NCBI GenBank assembly: GCA_007258455.2
Contig: VDFB02321308.1
Coordinates: 1-64,000, forward strand
Length of the DNA stretch: 64,000 nucleotides
Source: Sequoia sempervirens
Taxonomy: Eukaryota > Streptophyta > Pinopsida > Cupressales > Cupressaceae
Direction of reading: 5' to 3'
The number at the start of each line of letters is the position of its first letter. Position 1 is the stretch's first letter. Position numbers and translations under genes: made by a program. Shown here piece by piece: positions 1 to 12,139 of the stretch. A model generated the notes under the pieces. That model was not told the DNA's origin. It was given only the letters and a program-made list of their open reading frames with translations, and did no database searches.

Positions 1-300
1 GAGTACCGAGTATCAAGATTGAATGACCTGGAGCTACTGGATGAGCGGCGTATAGACGCTTTAAATCATTTGAAATTATATCAAAACAAACTCAAGAGGA
101 GCTATAACAAGAAAATAAGAAGCAAGACTTTCCAAGTTGGAGAACTGGTACTAAAGGAGAATCAGAAGAACGTCCCGAATCCAAACAACAAAGGAAAATT
201 TGAACCCAACTGGTTGGGACCATTTGTTATCACAACAAGCTATAAGTTAGGGGCATATCATTTATCAACACTGATCCAGAGGATTTTTGTCAAATTTTGA
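1..300 (+). pseudogene. Ty3/gypsy integrase C-terminal end (partial)
   Basis: The reading frame is open from the window edge to the stop at 298-300 and continues upstream out of the window. It encodes the last ~99 residues of a Ty3/gypsy polyprotein. Seen: the ALNHLKLYQNKLKRSYNKK stretch, then FQVGELVLKENQK and KGKFEPNWLGPFVI with a following GAYHLSTL. This order (basic helix, 'G-x-LVL', 'GKFEPNW-GP', 'GAY-L') is the usual integrase C-terminal region that follows the catalytic core in plant gypsy elements. The integrase inserts cDNA into chromosomes. The family normally continues with a few residues linking the strand to a final helix; here the frame degenerates after 'STL'. The element is therefore probably dead. 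Assignment to Ty3/gypsy is firm; the lineage is not resolved. Confidence 0.85.
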
Positions 301-1740
301 AGTTCTTCATTTTTCTCCAGAAACATCTTCATCAAGAAATATTGGGAATTCTGACTCCAATGCAAATTAAACGGAGTTAATCAGAGCTATGGTGCTCGAG
401 ATACACTCAGTCAAACCTTCAGTCAACTCAAAGACCCAAGTAAAAAAAAGGTCAAAAATCAAAGTTGTCAAAAGTGGTCAAGACTAGTGTCAATGCAAAG
501 AGCTCATTGCAAGCTTTCCAATGACGTTTGTTTCATCAAAATTGGAGTTTGTTTGCCCAAGTTACGAGAAGTCAAAATCGACCAATCATGTGTGGACACA
601 TGGCAGTCCAATAAACGCCACATCATCAATCCAGTCAACAGACACATCACTCCAAAGTCTTTGACCAGCGAATGAAATTTTGATATGGCATCATCTCATC
701 CCTCCATGTGGCAAGCCATTATTGGAAAAAGGTGGCATATTATTTTTATAAAAAAAAATATAATAATAAAGAAAATAAAAATAATTAAAAAATGCCACAT
801 TCTTTTAGAAAAATGTGGGCTCTCCTATATTAAAGGATCTCCACCTATCTTAAAGCCCATATTAAAGCCACCCTATTTTAAAGTCATGAGTTTTATTTTA
901 AAAGCTTTCTATGTTGTTTTTAAAAAGCCTATTTTCAAGGAACCCCTATTTTAAGGGATTTTAAATCCTTTTTTTAATTATTATTACCCCTATTCAAAAG
1001 GGATAAAATCCTATAAGATAGCAATGGGATTATTTTTAAGGAATAAAATTTAAAAGATCTCCTTAAAAATATATACATAATCCCGTAAGAGTTATCAAAA
1101 CAAAATTATAGGGATTATTATTTTCCTTTGTAAGCCCAAAATTATAAGGGCCCTTCATTATTTATCTTGAAGAGATTTTATTATGTAACGAAGGGATTTC
1201 TTTTGGATTTACATGTAAATTTGGGAGATTGTAAATCAAGTTGTTATACACCAAATTGGGTAAAATTGGTGTATAAAAAGGGGTAAATGGGTGAGAGTTG
1301 GAAAGTGTGTTTTAGCTAATTATTTTTGTAAGGAATTTTGGAGGTGATTTTTGTAAGTGGAGAGTTGAGATTTTTCTTCCTTGGAGAAATCTTATTGTAA
1401 CTTCGTGCTTTTGGAGAAGCTTGTTCCCACGCACTTTGGAAGTGCATTTTCAGATTTCTTTGTAATCCAAGGGGAGGCTATGTTGAAGATTGTAACCGAG
1501 TTTCTGGAGGAATAATTGGATCAGTCTCACTCCATTGGAGTGGACCCAGAGACGTAGTCACGATTGTGGCGAACTCCGTTATCAGATTGTTTGCACTTTC
1601 TCTCTTCTTCTCTCTCACATTCTGGTTATCACCTTAATTTTAAGCATAACTTAAATAATGTACACTTGTTTTTGAGTTTCCATTAAATTGTTTAAGTTAA
1701 GCATTCAATTATGCAATTAGTCTAGATCCTTAATTAGATC
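301..1740 (+). repeat. 3' untranslated region and probable LTR of the first gypsy element
   Basis: No coding frame. The tract lies directly downstream of an integrase end. It holds a TATA-like box (1272-1279), then ~350 bp with a typical plant LTR R-U5 look: 'GTGGACCCAGAGACGTAG', 'GTGGCGAACTCCG', then a pyrimidine-rich run ending TCTCACA at 1619. I could not fix the left edge; a TGTCAAAAG at 467 after an A-rich tract is one candidate. The sequence just after 1619 (TTCTGGTTATCACC) faintly resembles a Met-tRNA primer site, so a 5' LTR of another element cannot be excluded. Confidence 0.5.
1272..1279 (+). promoter_or_regulatory. TATA-like box in probable LTR
   Basis: TATAAAAA followed by GGGG, ~350 bp before the putative LTR end. 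Position and context fit an LTR RNA polymerase II promoter. Seen only as a motif; no transcription evidence. Confidence 0.4.
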
Positions 1741-2414
1741 AAACACCCGAAGGGTAACCCCTGCAAGAGCCCATGAATAACTCTCATCTCAAAAAAAATT
1801 ATGCCTAATCTTTCAAGGTATAGAACCCCAAAAAAAAAAAAGTCAAGCCCTAAGAAACTACCTTTACGAAAACTTGGAAAAATAGGCATCTTGGTGACAA
1901 CAAAAAATAAAAAAGCAAAAAATTCAAAAAAGCAAGAAAAAAGGATTAAAAATAGTAAAGAGAAAAATCGTCCTCTAGTGAAAACCACTTCGGTGGCACT
2001 TTGGACAGGTACCTTGGTGAAAACCTGGCAAATAGGCGCCTTGTGTAAATAAGCACTTTCCATCCACTAGGATCTTCATAGCTTGTTTTCATCATCCATC
2101 CATTACATTCCCATCATCCATCACATTCAGATCTCCATCCATCACCCATCCGCTTTGACATTTGCACCATAGCTTGCTATGTTCGTATCATGATCCTCCT
2201 AGTACCATCACCATCCTCAACAATTTGTCCTACCTTTATCAAGTAGTCTATTGCATCAGCTAGGCATGTTCTCATTGGATCAGATTTGTGTATATTTTTT
2301 AAGTCCTAAAATTAGAAAACCCCAAAAATATCGAAAATCACCAAAAATCCAAAAACATTCAAAACATATCAAAAATAAAAAAAAAAGGTCAAAAAGTCAA
2401 AAAAAAGTGTCTTG

Positions 2415-2720
2415 TCGAACTACAGGTCTCTAAGCCTTAAACATAGGTAAGGTTGATCTTTAATCATCCCCCAAGACACTTAGGTTAGTCCTTTAGGAGT
2501 CCGTCATAATAAACTGACATTTCATCATGTATATCATCATCTGTAAATGATCAAGTCATCAATCGAACTACGTGGTCTCTACGTGTATAACGTAGGCAAG
2601 GATAATTTGTTGATTAGCCCCCGAGGCCCCTAAGATAGGTCCTTAGGTTAGCCTCTTGGTCAAAATCTTAGAAAACCCCAAAAACATTGAAAAATAAAAT
2701 TCAAAACATTTGAAAATCTT
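2415..2720 (+). repeat. Imperfect tandem duplication with TCGAACTAC units in E2
   Basis: Two units start at 2415 and 2563 (148 bp apart). Each reads TCGAACTAC, then GGTCTCTA, then a TAGGTAAGG or TAGGCAAGG, then a C-rich run and CTTAGGTTAG. Both are edged by A-rich DNA with 'AAAACCCCAAAAA'. The minus-strand E2 copy has one related unit near 21790-21860. Noncoding; function unknown. Confidence 0.65.
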
Positions 2721-3012
2721 GAAAAATACCAAAAACAACCTCAAAACATTGCAAAACTCCAAAAACATCCAAATATTTGAAAAATCCATTTGCCTCATCT
2801 CACTTACACCCGCAATAATATCACTCATAAGAAACGATCGTCATCCTCAACCTTTGGTAAAACAATTGGAAACAAGTCTAGCAGGTTAAAAGTGAAAACT
2901 CAAAAACGTCAAGTCTCAAGTTTAAGTCAGTACGTAAACAAGTTGGTCAATTCTTTGTGTCGATAGTCCATCATCCAATTAGTCCCATTTCAATCATTTG
3001 ATAACATCATTT

Positions 3013-3135
3013 CCTAGGATGTATCCTTCCTACAATGGGCATTATTTATTAGAAAAAACACTCTGGATAAATGAAATGACATGCCGCCATCCACTAACAT
3101 GTCCTAGGATGTATCCTTCCTACAATGGGCATTAT
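3013..3135 (+). repeat. 33 bp direct repeat in E2
   Basis: The segment CCTAGGATGTATCCTTCC... (33 bp) occurs at 3013-3045 and again at 3103-3135, identical by eye. The minus E2 copy carries a related single unit around 21460-21480. Confidence 0.75.
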
Positions 3136-4062
3136 CTTTTTGCAATAGTTTAGATTCTTATCCTATCAAAAATCCCTTTGGCTAGAGGTATGAAGAATAT
3201 TGACTTGTTTGTGTACTTGATCTTTTCTTTTGATTTATCTTATTGCGCTCATACCAATGACCTCTTGATGATGTCTAATCAAAGCAATTTAGAGAGAAAG
3301 GAATAGGGCATCGATAATTATCCTTTTTTCGGTTGTGCTTGTTGGACGTTCTTGTAATATAACTTGGTGACTACTTGCTTTGTTAGGTACATCCTAGCAA
3401 GGTTTCCATATGTCAAGTGTGAACAAGAATACTCCTATCTGTTTGTCGAGTCAAATTCCATCACACTAGGTACAACACCATCCTGGTTCTTTATACCTTG
3501 ATGCATCATGTTTTATCAAACATAAGGTAAGTAGCCCTTTTAAAATCCCAATCCTTGATAAGAGAATCACCATCTATCATCATCATCATCTCTAATAAAG
3601 TCTCATCAGATCATGGACTTGTTGGATCCTCTTGTCATCATCTCATTTCTTCTTTCTTCTTTTCTGCACTAACATCACGCCATGATCAGTTAATCATCGC
3701 CAACGCATCCATCTTGCATCCATTATGCATCCACAAATCATTAGCATATAAAAATCTCATAATCATAGCATATCACATCATCCATCTCACGTGCATCACA
3801 TTATCATTTAAGTTGTTTAGGATAATATAGATTGGTTATTCTAAGCATCTGGAAACCATCTCATTTGCATCATCATAACCATCCATTTGAACCTCTTTAT
3901 CATGAGATTGAACCTCAAATAGAATCTTTTCACTCGATCTCTCAAGGGGGCAATGTACTAGTGTACTTTTTTCCACTGGGGCATCTAAAAAAATCATAAT
4001 TTTTTTCAATTTTTATTGCGAAAATTTTATTCTTTGAACCAACGCATCAAGTACATTGCTTT

Positions 4063-4076
4063 AAAGAGGGAAAAAA
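4063..4076 (+). other. Polypurine tract of the plus E2 copy
   Basis: AAAGAGGGAAAAAA sits immediately before TGTATAC at 4077, where LTR homology to the full E2 element begins. Its counterpart in that element is AAAGAGGGGAAAAA (complement of 14942-14955). Such purine tracts prime plus-strand DNA synthesis in LTR elements. Confidence 0.7.
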
Positions 4077-5110
4077 TGTATACATACAAAATTAGCATCG
4101 TGCATTTAATTAATTCATATTCATTCAATCATCAAATAAATCAAATTCACATTCATCCATTCATCGGGTAAATCAAATTCATTAAATTCAATCTTCTAAG
4201 GTCATCTGTTTAAATTAAATAAATCAACTTTATTTAATTTAAGTCTCACATTCCCCTTTTTATTAAATAAAACAAAATTTATTTAATTAAATCCCAAATT
4301 CATATTCCATCCCTTTTGATTAAATAAATCAAAGTATCTAAGTCAAAATGGGTCAAAAACACCTAATCATCATCTAAGTTAATCTAATCTAATCACCCAT
4401 CACATCCTCTAGCTTTTCCCACTTGCACAAATAAAGCATTTTAATTCATTTATTAAAATCATCATTTTCCCTCAACAAAGCATCTTTGGAAGAATATTCC
4501 TCAAGTTTGAATTTGAAAACAAGTTGACTTGTCCCTTCCAACATGGCAATAACTTCCCTCTTACATGTCCCCCACTTGGCATTAAAGTCTCTTTTTCTCC
4601 CTCCAACAAGCCAAATTTGAATTTGAAAAAGGCCAACCAATCTCATTTATTGGCACATTGACCAAAAATTGCACATTCCTCAACCATTCACAAGGTGACA
4701 AGTGGCTATTTCTTATTGGCCAAATCTTTATCCCACATTGCTATCTTTTGGACACTCTTTCAATTTGAGATTCTATAAGTAGAAGCCTCATTCTTCAACA
4801 CTCCATCCAAAACCTTCATGCAAAGTTACTCTCTTCAATTGAGAGCTAATTTTGTCCATTTCACTCCATCTTCAAGGCATCTATCATTGAGTTTAGCAAG
4901 GATTGGGAAAGGGTCACTTTTGACACCAATCCTCTATGGAATAGGTACATGTCATGCTTGTATATGCCTTTTAATCACCCTTGTTATTTGTTGCATTTTG
5001 GAGCATTGATATGTTATTTCATAGGAGTGTTCATAGGGTTGCATGTGCATGAACTAACCCCACTAATGAGTGTTGGAATAGATTGATCACTTTCAGATTT
5101 AAGGGTGCTC
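4077..5110 (+). repeat. 3' LTR of the plus E2 copy
   Basis: Starts with TG after the polypurine tract. Shares with the E2 LTRs the AT-rich 'ATTAATTAAAT' tracts and the promoter segment around a TATA-like box at 4774-4781 (TATAAGTA, followed by GAAGC as in the other two LTRs). The last ~300 bp diverge strongly from the minus LTRs, so the right edge is inferred from LTR length and from the start of an unrelated direct repeat at 5112. Confidence 0.6.
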
Positions 5111-5111
5111 A

Positions 5112-5307
5112 AAAAGTATCAAAGGGGAGCCAAAAAGTTAGAGATTTTCATAGGGCCTATGAATCAGCTCTTGTTGTTTTTATATGAAAATATTGTTGTT
5201 TGTTTTCTATTTATAATATCTATTGGCATCATTTGGGAACTCCTATTTTTGGGAATTCAGTAAGAGTTCTCAAACAAAGTAGGATGACATCTATTGTACA
5301 ACTAAAC
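5112..5307. repeat. ~195 bp direct repeat, left copy
   Basis: Nearly identical to 10713-10905 in the same orientation, from 'AAAAGTATCAAAGGGGAGCC' to 'GTACAACTAAAC', with a few substitutions and small indels. It has no TG...CA ends and no evident coding. The pair brackets a 5.4 kb segment that contains the COG1 fragment. Confidence 0.85.
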
Positions 5308-8300
5308 ATTTAAATGTAATTTGAAGCATGATTTTATTTAATTTTTAATTTTCTTCCTTAAGGTAGCCTCATAAAATGCCCTTTTCTGATTTTATATCAA
5401 ACTCCCTACTGCTTCTTTTCTTTTACTACTGCAAGTCACAATTTTAATGTTGTATGCTTGCTTTGTCTCTTGTATTTTTTTTGTCCATGATTTCAAGGCT
5501 TACCATTTATTAGTCTGTGATTTGTAGGATTGGGAAGAAACTAAATTGAAAAAAGAGCATGAGGGTGGAGGTCAACTAGAGTTAAGGTTGGTAAATGCCT
5601 TGAATCCATAGTTACTGTTACCTATTTTTCACTACAAGCTCAAACAAGTAGAGCTAAATTGAATTCATCATTGAGAGGTACATAGAATTTCAAATTTTGT
5701 TGCTAAGTATTCATCATCATGTAAAAATTAGATTACATTTGAGTTTCAGTTTTATTATGCAAGTACTTGTAACAGAAAATTAGACATTTGCATAACAAAT
5801 GTTGTTTTATTCATATTGTAAAGATCAAGTTCCCACACAAGTCGTGGGAGTAGCTAAATTTGATTTACGTAATCAAATGATAGATGCAAAAATAGATTGT
5901 AAACTATACATCTATAGACAATGTAAACATAGAAAGGAGGGTGGTTCATCATTGCCTATAATGATGGAGCCAATGATGCTTGATATCTTTGACTGGTGTT
6001 GTTGAAGCTTTCTAGGTTCTCTGACTCCAACCTCCTTAAGTTGTTCTACAGGATGAATGAAGATGATGTTAGAGATTAACTCTAAGCAATGATGAATCAA
6101 GATCAATCCTATGCCTACATTGCCAACAGGAATATAATCTACATCATTTCAAGCATGTATTAGATGATCAAGTTAAAGGAGCATGAAGTTCAATAGAAGC
6201 TTTCAACTTCATTTATTTTATTAACATGTTTGTTTAAGTGTGCAAGAATAGGTACAATCTAATCATTTAAACCAAAAGATTAAGTTATGAGTGGATAAAA
6301 ATGTGGCTCCCACGAGGATTGAGCCCAACTCATAATAAAGAAAGGTAGCTAAATAAATGACAATGATTCCAAAATTCCATACTGTGAGCTCAAAAGAGTA
6401 ATCTTACTGAAGTAGTTACAAGGTCTTGTCAAGATAGTGCCAGGAATAGATCAAACTGTATGCATTGATAATTAATACAATGTAACATTAAACAACATTT
6501 AATGCAACAGTATTTGAGGTACAAATATATCCTCATCATATTTCTACAAAAACAAAATTGTCAAAAAGATGCTATAGGGTCATGTAGTGACCATATTGCT
6601 GTTATAGGGCAGTATATAGGTTTTACAAATCTGAGTGAGAAAACTTCCCACTGTCATTTATCAAGTTGTTGGTAATGTTTTTAAACTTTCAAATGGAGAT
6701 ACCATAATAACAATGTTGATTTGTACAATGAAAAGGAGACCATGTTTTCTCTCATATTGCTATAGGGTACAATACTTTGCATATAAGAAAACAATATGGA
6801 CAAACATCAACAAATGATCAAAGTAGATACAAAGTGCAAATAGAATAAAGGAGCTACATTTGGCAACCTATAAGAACATCAATGTTGCTACAGGAGTTGT
6901 ACTTTCAGAAAAATAATGTATGGAGTGCATAAAAAAAGGAAAAATCAACTACGAGGCGAAATGATATTGTGTTGATTGAAGTAAAGTATTTCATGTATTG
7001 TGTTCAGAAAGTTTAAATCTGCAAGTAAGGGAATGGAAAACTTTCTGAAATCATTTGTAATTTGAGTGAACAAACTTCGGTAACTAGTTTCAATTGAAAA
7101 TGCATTCTTGTTTTTTTTTAAATACAAAATACCCATATGATTTTTTTGACTAAAAATGCAAAGTTACAATTTACCCATTTGAGGGTTTTGTCAAAAAATA
7201 GAAAAATGAAGGTTTTTTTTAGAATATAGAGCACCCATGAGGGTTTCAATCTTAAAATGCAGTTTTCCTCTTATCATAATTTACCCATGTGAGGGCTTTT
7301 CTAGAAAATACAAAATGTATGAATACTGCTATGGGTCGAGCCCAAGAAATGGAAATATGCTACACTTTCAAGAAAATAATAGAAATTACACAGTCTCAAA
7401 GCCATCTAAGTTTTTCATTATTATCATAGCTTCAAATTTTGAGTGCATGGACAACAATAATGAACATAGTTTGTTTCAAAATACCTAGATCAAGAAAAGC
7501 ATGGTCACAGCCTATAGAAGTAAAACCCTCGACCTGAGAGGGAGAGTACAAAAACAAGATGATGAAATACCCAATAGCAGCATACAACCGCGACCTGAAA
7601 CATAGGAAATTCCCAACAAAAACATAGATAAACCCTCAATAAGGAAGCATGAACATGAGAAAATAATCATCATTTTAGCTTAAATGGAGCAAGGTTTGCT
7701 GAGAGTAAAAGAAGAAATGGCGAATGGAATCCATACCTCGAGCTTACTTCTAACTTTTCACAGTTTGGAAGATTTCAAAGCCATGATAGAAGCTTTATAA
7801 ATCTTCAGATGCCAGCCACAAAAGCTAAAGATCATCAAGTAATAGATACAAAAACTAGAGGATATCAAAAATATGTGCATAGCCACGGCTGTAGAAGCCA
7901 TGAACTAACCAAAAATGAAGAGGGTTATGACTTACCACACATTCCTCTATGGAAATATTCAGCAAACCATCTAAAACAGTAAAATATGGTGAACAATCAA
8001 GCTTACAGAGACTCTATTCCATGGCAGCCAGATGAAACCCTCAACTATGGCAATGCAACAACTTGCCTTTCTTTTCCTCCAAAGCTCAAAATGCAAAATG
8101 ATTCAATATTTTTAGGGTTTGACCTTTTTGAGAAATTCCCTAATCATTGTTTATTGTTTTTTCCTTTTGTTTCAAAGTTTGGTCATTTCGAATCATTGAT
8201 GTATTATTGACTATTAAGTTAATAAAACTTAAACATGCTTAGGGAGCCTGTGTATATTGATAGTTGACTTAAAGAATAATTTAAGTCATTATTTCTTTTA

Positions 8301-9485
8301 GAAATAATAATGAACTCATGCATGTTTGCATGATTATACCCAAGCTATTATTGTAAAAAAATATTAATGTATTATTACATTAATATTTAAAATGAAAATA
8401 AGGAGGCCATTTCAACATTTTGAATATTAAAATAATCATACATTTGGTTATTTTTAATATTTAATCACTTGATCTTCCTTAAGAAAATCATGCAAAGATG
8501 CAGATGTAACTTGAGGAATTATGGTTTATTGACTGAAGATCGTCATTCACAATTCAGAGATGGAGTTACAATTATCTTGGGTGGATTGATAAAAACAAGG
8601 TGGCTTTCGCATGCTTGGACCCACTTTTTGGGGAAATTCCAGTTCAGTTTGAGTGCTCCATGGATCAGTTATGAGTTGACGGCTAGTTTGAGACTGAGTT
8701 CACTCATTTTTGCATCAGTTTGGGCTATTTTTATCAGGGTTTTTTCTTCTGCTCGGATTTCACATTGGAGATGTTGTTTTCACTTCAGTTCTCATTCAGT
8801 TCTATTATTGGTTGCTTTGTGCATGCCTTTTGTATATATTGGAAAAAGTTAGTCTTTTTCCTCTAGTTCTTATTTTTCAGACTTTGCATTCTGCAAAGAG
8901 AAATATTTTGTAACTCAGCTTTTAGTTTCAGATTAATATACAACAGTAGGTTTACAGGTTCAATTTATGTCATTTTTTGCAAAGATTTCTTTAATTTCAG
9001 TGAAGTCAAGTATCTACCTTATCACTGTGTTGTTTTTATGAATGATTGGATGAGATTTTACCGTGTTTTAATATCAAAACCTTTAAAATCATTGTCTCAT
9101 TTATACTTGCATGCATTAAAAAAATAGTGAAAGTCATAGGTCTTAGGTTGTGTTTTGAAATAATCCTTTCTTTTCATGTTGTGAGAACTTAGTTCTCCTT
9201 CAAAGAAGTTTATTCAAGCCTTCCTCAAAATCATTTTTGTGATCAAACTATTAAATTGATTCATGTGGATAGATTTTATGAGAATTATTGTGAGTCAGAG
9301 TTGCATGTTTTTATCAATTAGGTGCATCACCCATAGTTTATAGTTTTCAATGCATTTATTTCAAGCCTTTTTACCCTTTTCCATTACAAATTACCTAGTA
9401 ATTAACCTAAAAATTTAATAGGAAGCCGGCCTAGAACCCAGAGGTTTAATTTCAAATAGGATACCCAAAACCTAAAAGTAATCCA
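5308..9485. other. Noncoding AT-rich segment, no gene recognised
   Basis: Short open stretches here are low in complexity and match nothing I know. The only structure noted is a degenerate repeat at 7122-7311 and a 28 bp segment near 6301 shared in inverted form with 35114-35142. It could include decayed introns of the neighbouring COG1 fragment, but no exon is visible. Confidence 0.4.
7122..7311 (+). repeat. Degenerate short tandem repeat, ACCCAT-TGAGGG units
   Basis: Four units near 7132, 7172, 7233 and 7282. Each carries (T)ACCCATnTGA, mostly followed by GGGTTTT, with 'AAAATGCA' and 'AAAATAC' between them. Spacing is ~40-60 bp. Imperfect and noncoding. Confidence 0.5.
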
Positions 9486-10407
9486 ATGTTTCAACAAATT
9501 GTTGAATTTAATCATTCAAGCATTTCGGGTGCAATCTTTTTGACAACAGTTACATCTTTTGCAAGTTACAAAGATGTTGAAACCCATTTGCACATATTAA
9601 CTACTAGTGAGGTTTGGCTTGTTAAGAGAGGGGACCTAAAAAATGTCAATTTACTTGGGTTGAGTTTTAGATTTATGATGACAAATGATGAAGACTGGTT
9701 TGGTCACCTTAACACTTATTTTGGAATTGAGGTTAGTCAAATAAAAGATACCATAGATGAGGGGTTCAAGAATATTCTAGAAGACTTCCTAAGTTTTCTT
9801 CATGCACATAAATCTCCTTCAAGGATAAATGATTTAGCACCTTATTTGCAAGAGAAATGCTTCCATTTTATCTAAACATTGATTGTTGAGATTGAATAAC
9901 ATCTTGCACATCTTTTAGAAGCTCTCTATCAAGAAATGAAAAATGAGGAGATGCCAGGAAAAATGAACAAGAAGACACTAGAACCGACAGTTATATTGGA
10001 AAGGGCACTTTTCTTAGGAAGGATTTTAGTTTCTCTTAGTTATCATTCAACGTCCCTTCCACTAGTTCTTGGCTTGTCTCAAATCTAGTTTGTCGAGAAC
10101 AAAGCTTCAGTTTGAGGGAAAGGATCTTCAACTTTCAGATATTCAACTACTGATTTTGATTACCCTCTTCTAGACAGTTCTGGAAGACAAACAATAATGA
10201 GAGGGGTTGGTTTGAAGCCTGAATCACAGGATAAAAATAATAGCACCAAATTGAATAAACTGAGAAGAACTATGCACAATCCTTGTATCAGAGCTCATAG
10301 CATGTGGATATTGTGGATAACTAAAGAGCTTTCAAGAATTCTCACAAGAGATCTAAGGGAGGATGATTCTTTATCCATGACAACTCCTTTGAAGGCCTGT
10401 ATTATCA
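9486..10407 (+). pseudogene. COG1: COG1 fragment (conserved oligomeric Golgi complex subunit 1), decayed
   Basis: COG1 is a subunit of the COG tethering complex, which captures vesicles for retrograde traffic within the Golgi. A frame from 9486 to about 10407 follows the order of conserved segments I recall for plant COG1: YFGIEVSQIKDTIDEGF, ILEDFLSFLHAHKSPSR, LAPYLQEKCF, VILERALFLGRILVSL, then LNKLRRTM, RAHSMWILWITKELSRIL and TRDLREDDSLSMTTPLK. The match ends at 'TTPLK', where the true gene continues with a W-E-E segment; here it turns into unrelated sequence, perhaps at a lost splice site. In-frame stops lie at about 9873, 9895, 10087 and 10110, so it is not functional. Only ~300 of roughly 1,000 residues are present and no intron is visible within them. 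Family call is from remembered homology, not a search. Confidence 0.75.
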
Positions 10408-10712
10408 TTTGCATTGCATATTTTGTTTGTTATGGCTTATGGATTTGGTTTCATTTCCACGATTCATCTAACCACTGATCTCTTCTTGTAGTTTTCATGA
10501 GATTTCTTCTAGTTTTGATTTAAGTCATCATGGTTTATATCTGGATATATTAATAACCGAATGAGAATAAAGCATCTAGAGTAAAGAGCTACATTTGATT
10601 CTTTAAGTCACTTCAAACTCTTTCTTGCCCAATAAATTGAAAATACTAACATGTGCCCTTTCAACCCTTCCAATCCATATTAATCATGGAGATGCAATAT
10701 GTAAGTATGCAG

Positions 10713-10905
10713 AAAAGTATCAAAGGGGAGCCAAAAAGTTAGAGATTTTCATAGGGCCTATGAATTAGCTCTTGTTTTTATATGAAAATATTGTTGTTTT
10801 TTTTCTATTTATAATATCTATTGGCATCATTTGGGAACTCCTATTTTTGGGAATTCAGTAAGAGTTCTCAAATAAAGTAGGATGACATCTACTGTACAAC
10901 TAAAC
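10713..10905. repeat. ~195 bp direct repeat, right copy
   Basis: Right partner of 5112-5307. Flanking sequences differ on both sides, so the shared unit ends sharply at 'AAAAGTAT' and 'CTAAAC'. Confidence 0.85.
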
Positions 10906-11562
10906 TACTATTCCACTACATTGTAAACGTTAAACCCCTACCATCCCTGCACTCCTTTCATTGTACTCTACATGGTTGATATAAGAAGAGCCACTTTTCA
11001 CTTTATTATTGTTCATCTTTTTTCTTTATGTGCTACTCTATTTTTTACACTCAACTTCAAAAGTGATTTGCATGCCCCCTCAAAAAGTGGAAGCTAATTT
11101 TAAGAGTTCAAATTCTAAAATTTGTATAGACAACTCAATCTACATGTCCCTTAATATCATTTTTATAGATAAAAGTAAGTTCTCCTATGAACTATGAAAT
11201 TTGATAGTGGAAACTTTGAAAAGAAAAAATCACTTTTAAAATCTCATAACTAAAAAGAAAAGAATAAACATACCTTGATTCCAAGTTCTCTATATAAATC
11301 CTTAACTTCAACAACACAAGATGGATATGATTTTCCATAATTAGCCTAAAAAAGAACATAATCACTATTAGTCAACAAGTAGGTAGTAAAATTATTAAAA
11401 AGAATGGATCATATGGATCATATGGCCTGATCGTGTATAGATTTGAAAAGTAAAATTAACTAAAACCATGGAAAGTGACTTACCACAAGATTCTGCACAA
11501 ATTGTCTGATGTGGAAAAATGGGCAAAGGTTGAAATCCAAAATCAAGCATCACACTTTACTT
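10906..11562. other. AT-rich noncoding segment
   Basis: No coding frame or repeat of note. It separates the right direct repeat from the short-repeat cluster at 11563. Confidence 0.4.
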
Positions 11563-12055
11563 CTCCATTTTGGCGGGCTACCTTGAAAATAAGGTTTCGA
11601 CTCACTGCTCCATTTTGGCGGGCTACAAGTTTCGATTCACTACTCCATTTTGGTAGGCTACATTGAAAATAAGGTCTTCACGAAGGTTTTAGAGTATGTT
11701 TATTCAAATGAAAATTATGCTTATAAAAATAAAAATTGGTCCTTTTTCCTCTTAGATTATTTGGTTGCTTATTCTAATTTTTTGTTTTTTCTCTTCCTTT
11801 TGCTTATTTTTTTATTTTTCAAGGTTTTTGTGTTTTAGTTTTTTAGGTTCTCTTATGGTTTTCATTATTTTTTATAATTTGGTGGTTTTTCGTCAATTTA
11901 GAAGAAACTTTGGTGTTCATATGATGACACCACAAAACAAAATATTTATTAGTAATTTTGATTGTAATATTTTATTATTAATTATGGCGGGCTACTATTG
12001 AAAATAAGGTCTTGACGAAGGTTTTAGAGTATGTTTATTAAAATGAAAATTATGG
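11563..12055 (+). repeat. Dispersed tandem units 'CTCCATTTTGGCGGGCTAC'
   Basis: The 19 bp unit occurs at 11563, 11608 and 11643 (the last with GGTAGG). A related GGCGGGCTAC lies at 11986. After two of these follow ~60 bp of nearly identical sequence, starting 'GAAAATAAGGTCTTCACG' or 'GAAAATAAGGTCTTGACG' and ending 'AAAATTATG'. The pattern suggests local duplications that left an AT-rich spacer between copies. Noncoding. Confidence 0.7.
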
Positions 12056-12139
12056 CCAATATTTTAATAATGAGCTCATTTATTTAGTCATTTTTATTTG
12101 TCTGATATTAGTCATTTAGTTGTGATTTTACCCAATGAC

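Larger units (their letters stand above)
1790..5110 (+). mobile_element. E2 LTR element, partial plus-strand copy
   Basis: This tract matches, in the opposite orientation, blocks of the full E2 element at 13767-29570. 1904-2045 matches ~22840-22950 (shared 'GTGAAAACCACT...GGTGC'); 2990-3640 matches 20840-21490; 3930-4076 matches 14942-15110; the LTR starting at 4077 matches the LTR at 13767-14941. Only the 3' half is present: there is no gag, no PBS and no copy of the large frame C. Order of blocks is the same as in the full element, which supports one family. The 5' edge at ~1790 and the 3' edge near 5110 are approximate. Confidence 0.7.

Noticed and set aside
1801..2052. 83-codon Lys-rich open stretch
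   Set aside because: It reads an A-rich E2 spacer; the homologous minus copy does not keep the frame.
8469..8852. 127-codon open stretch upstream of the COG1 fragment
   Set aside because: Composition is Phe/Ser-rich and does not match any COG1 part I recall; no start context or continuation.
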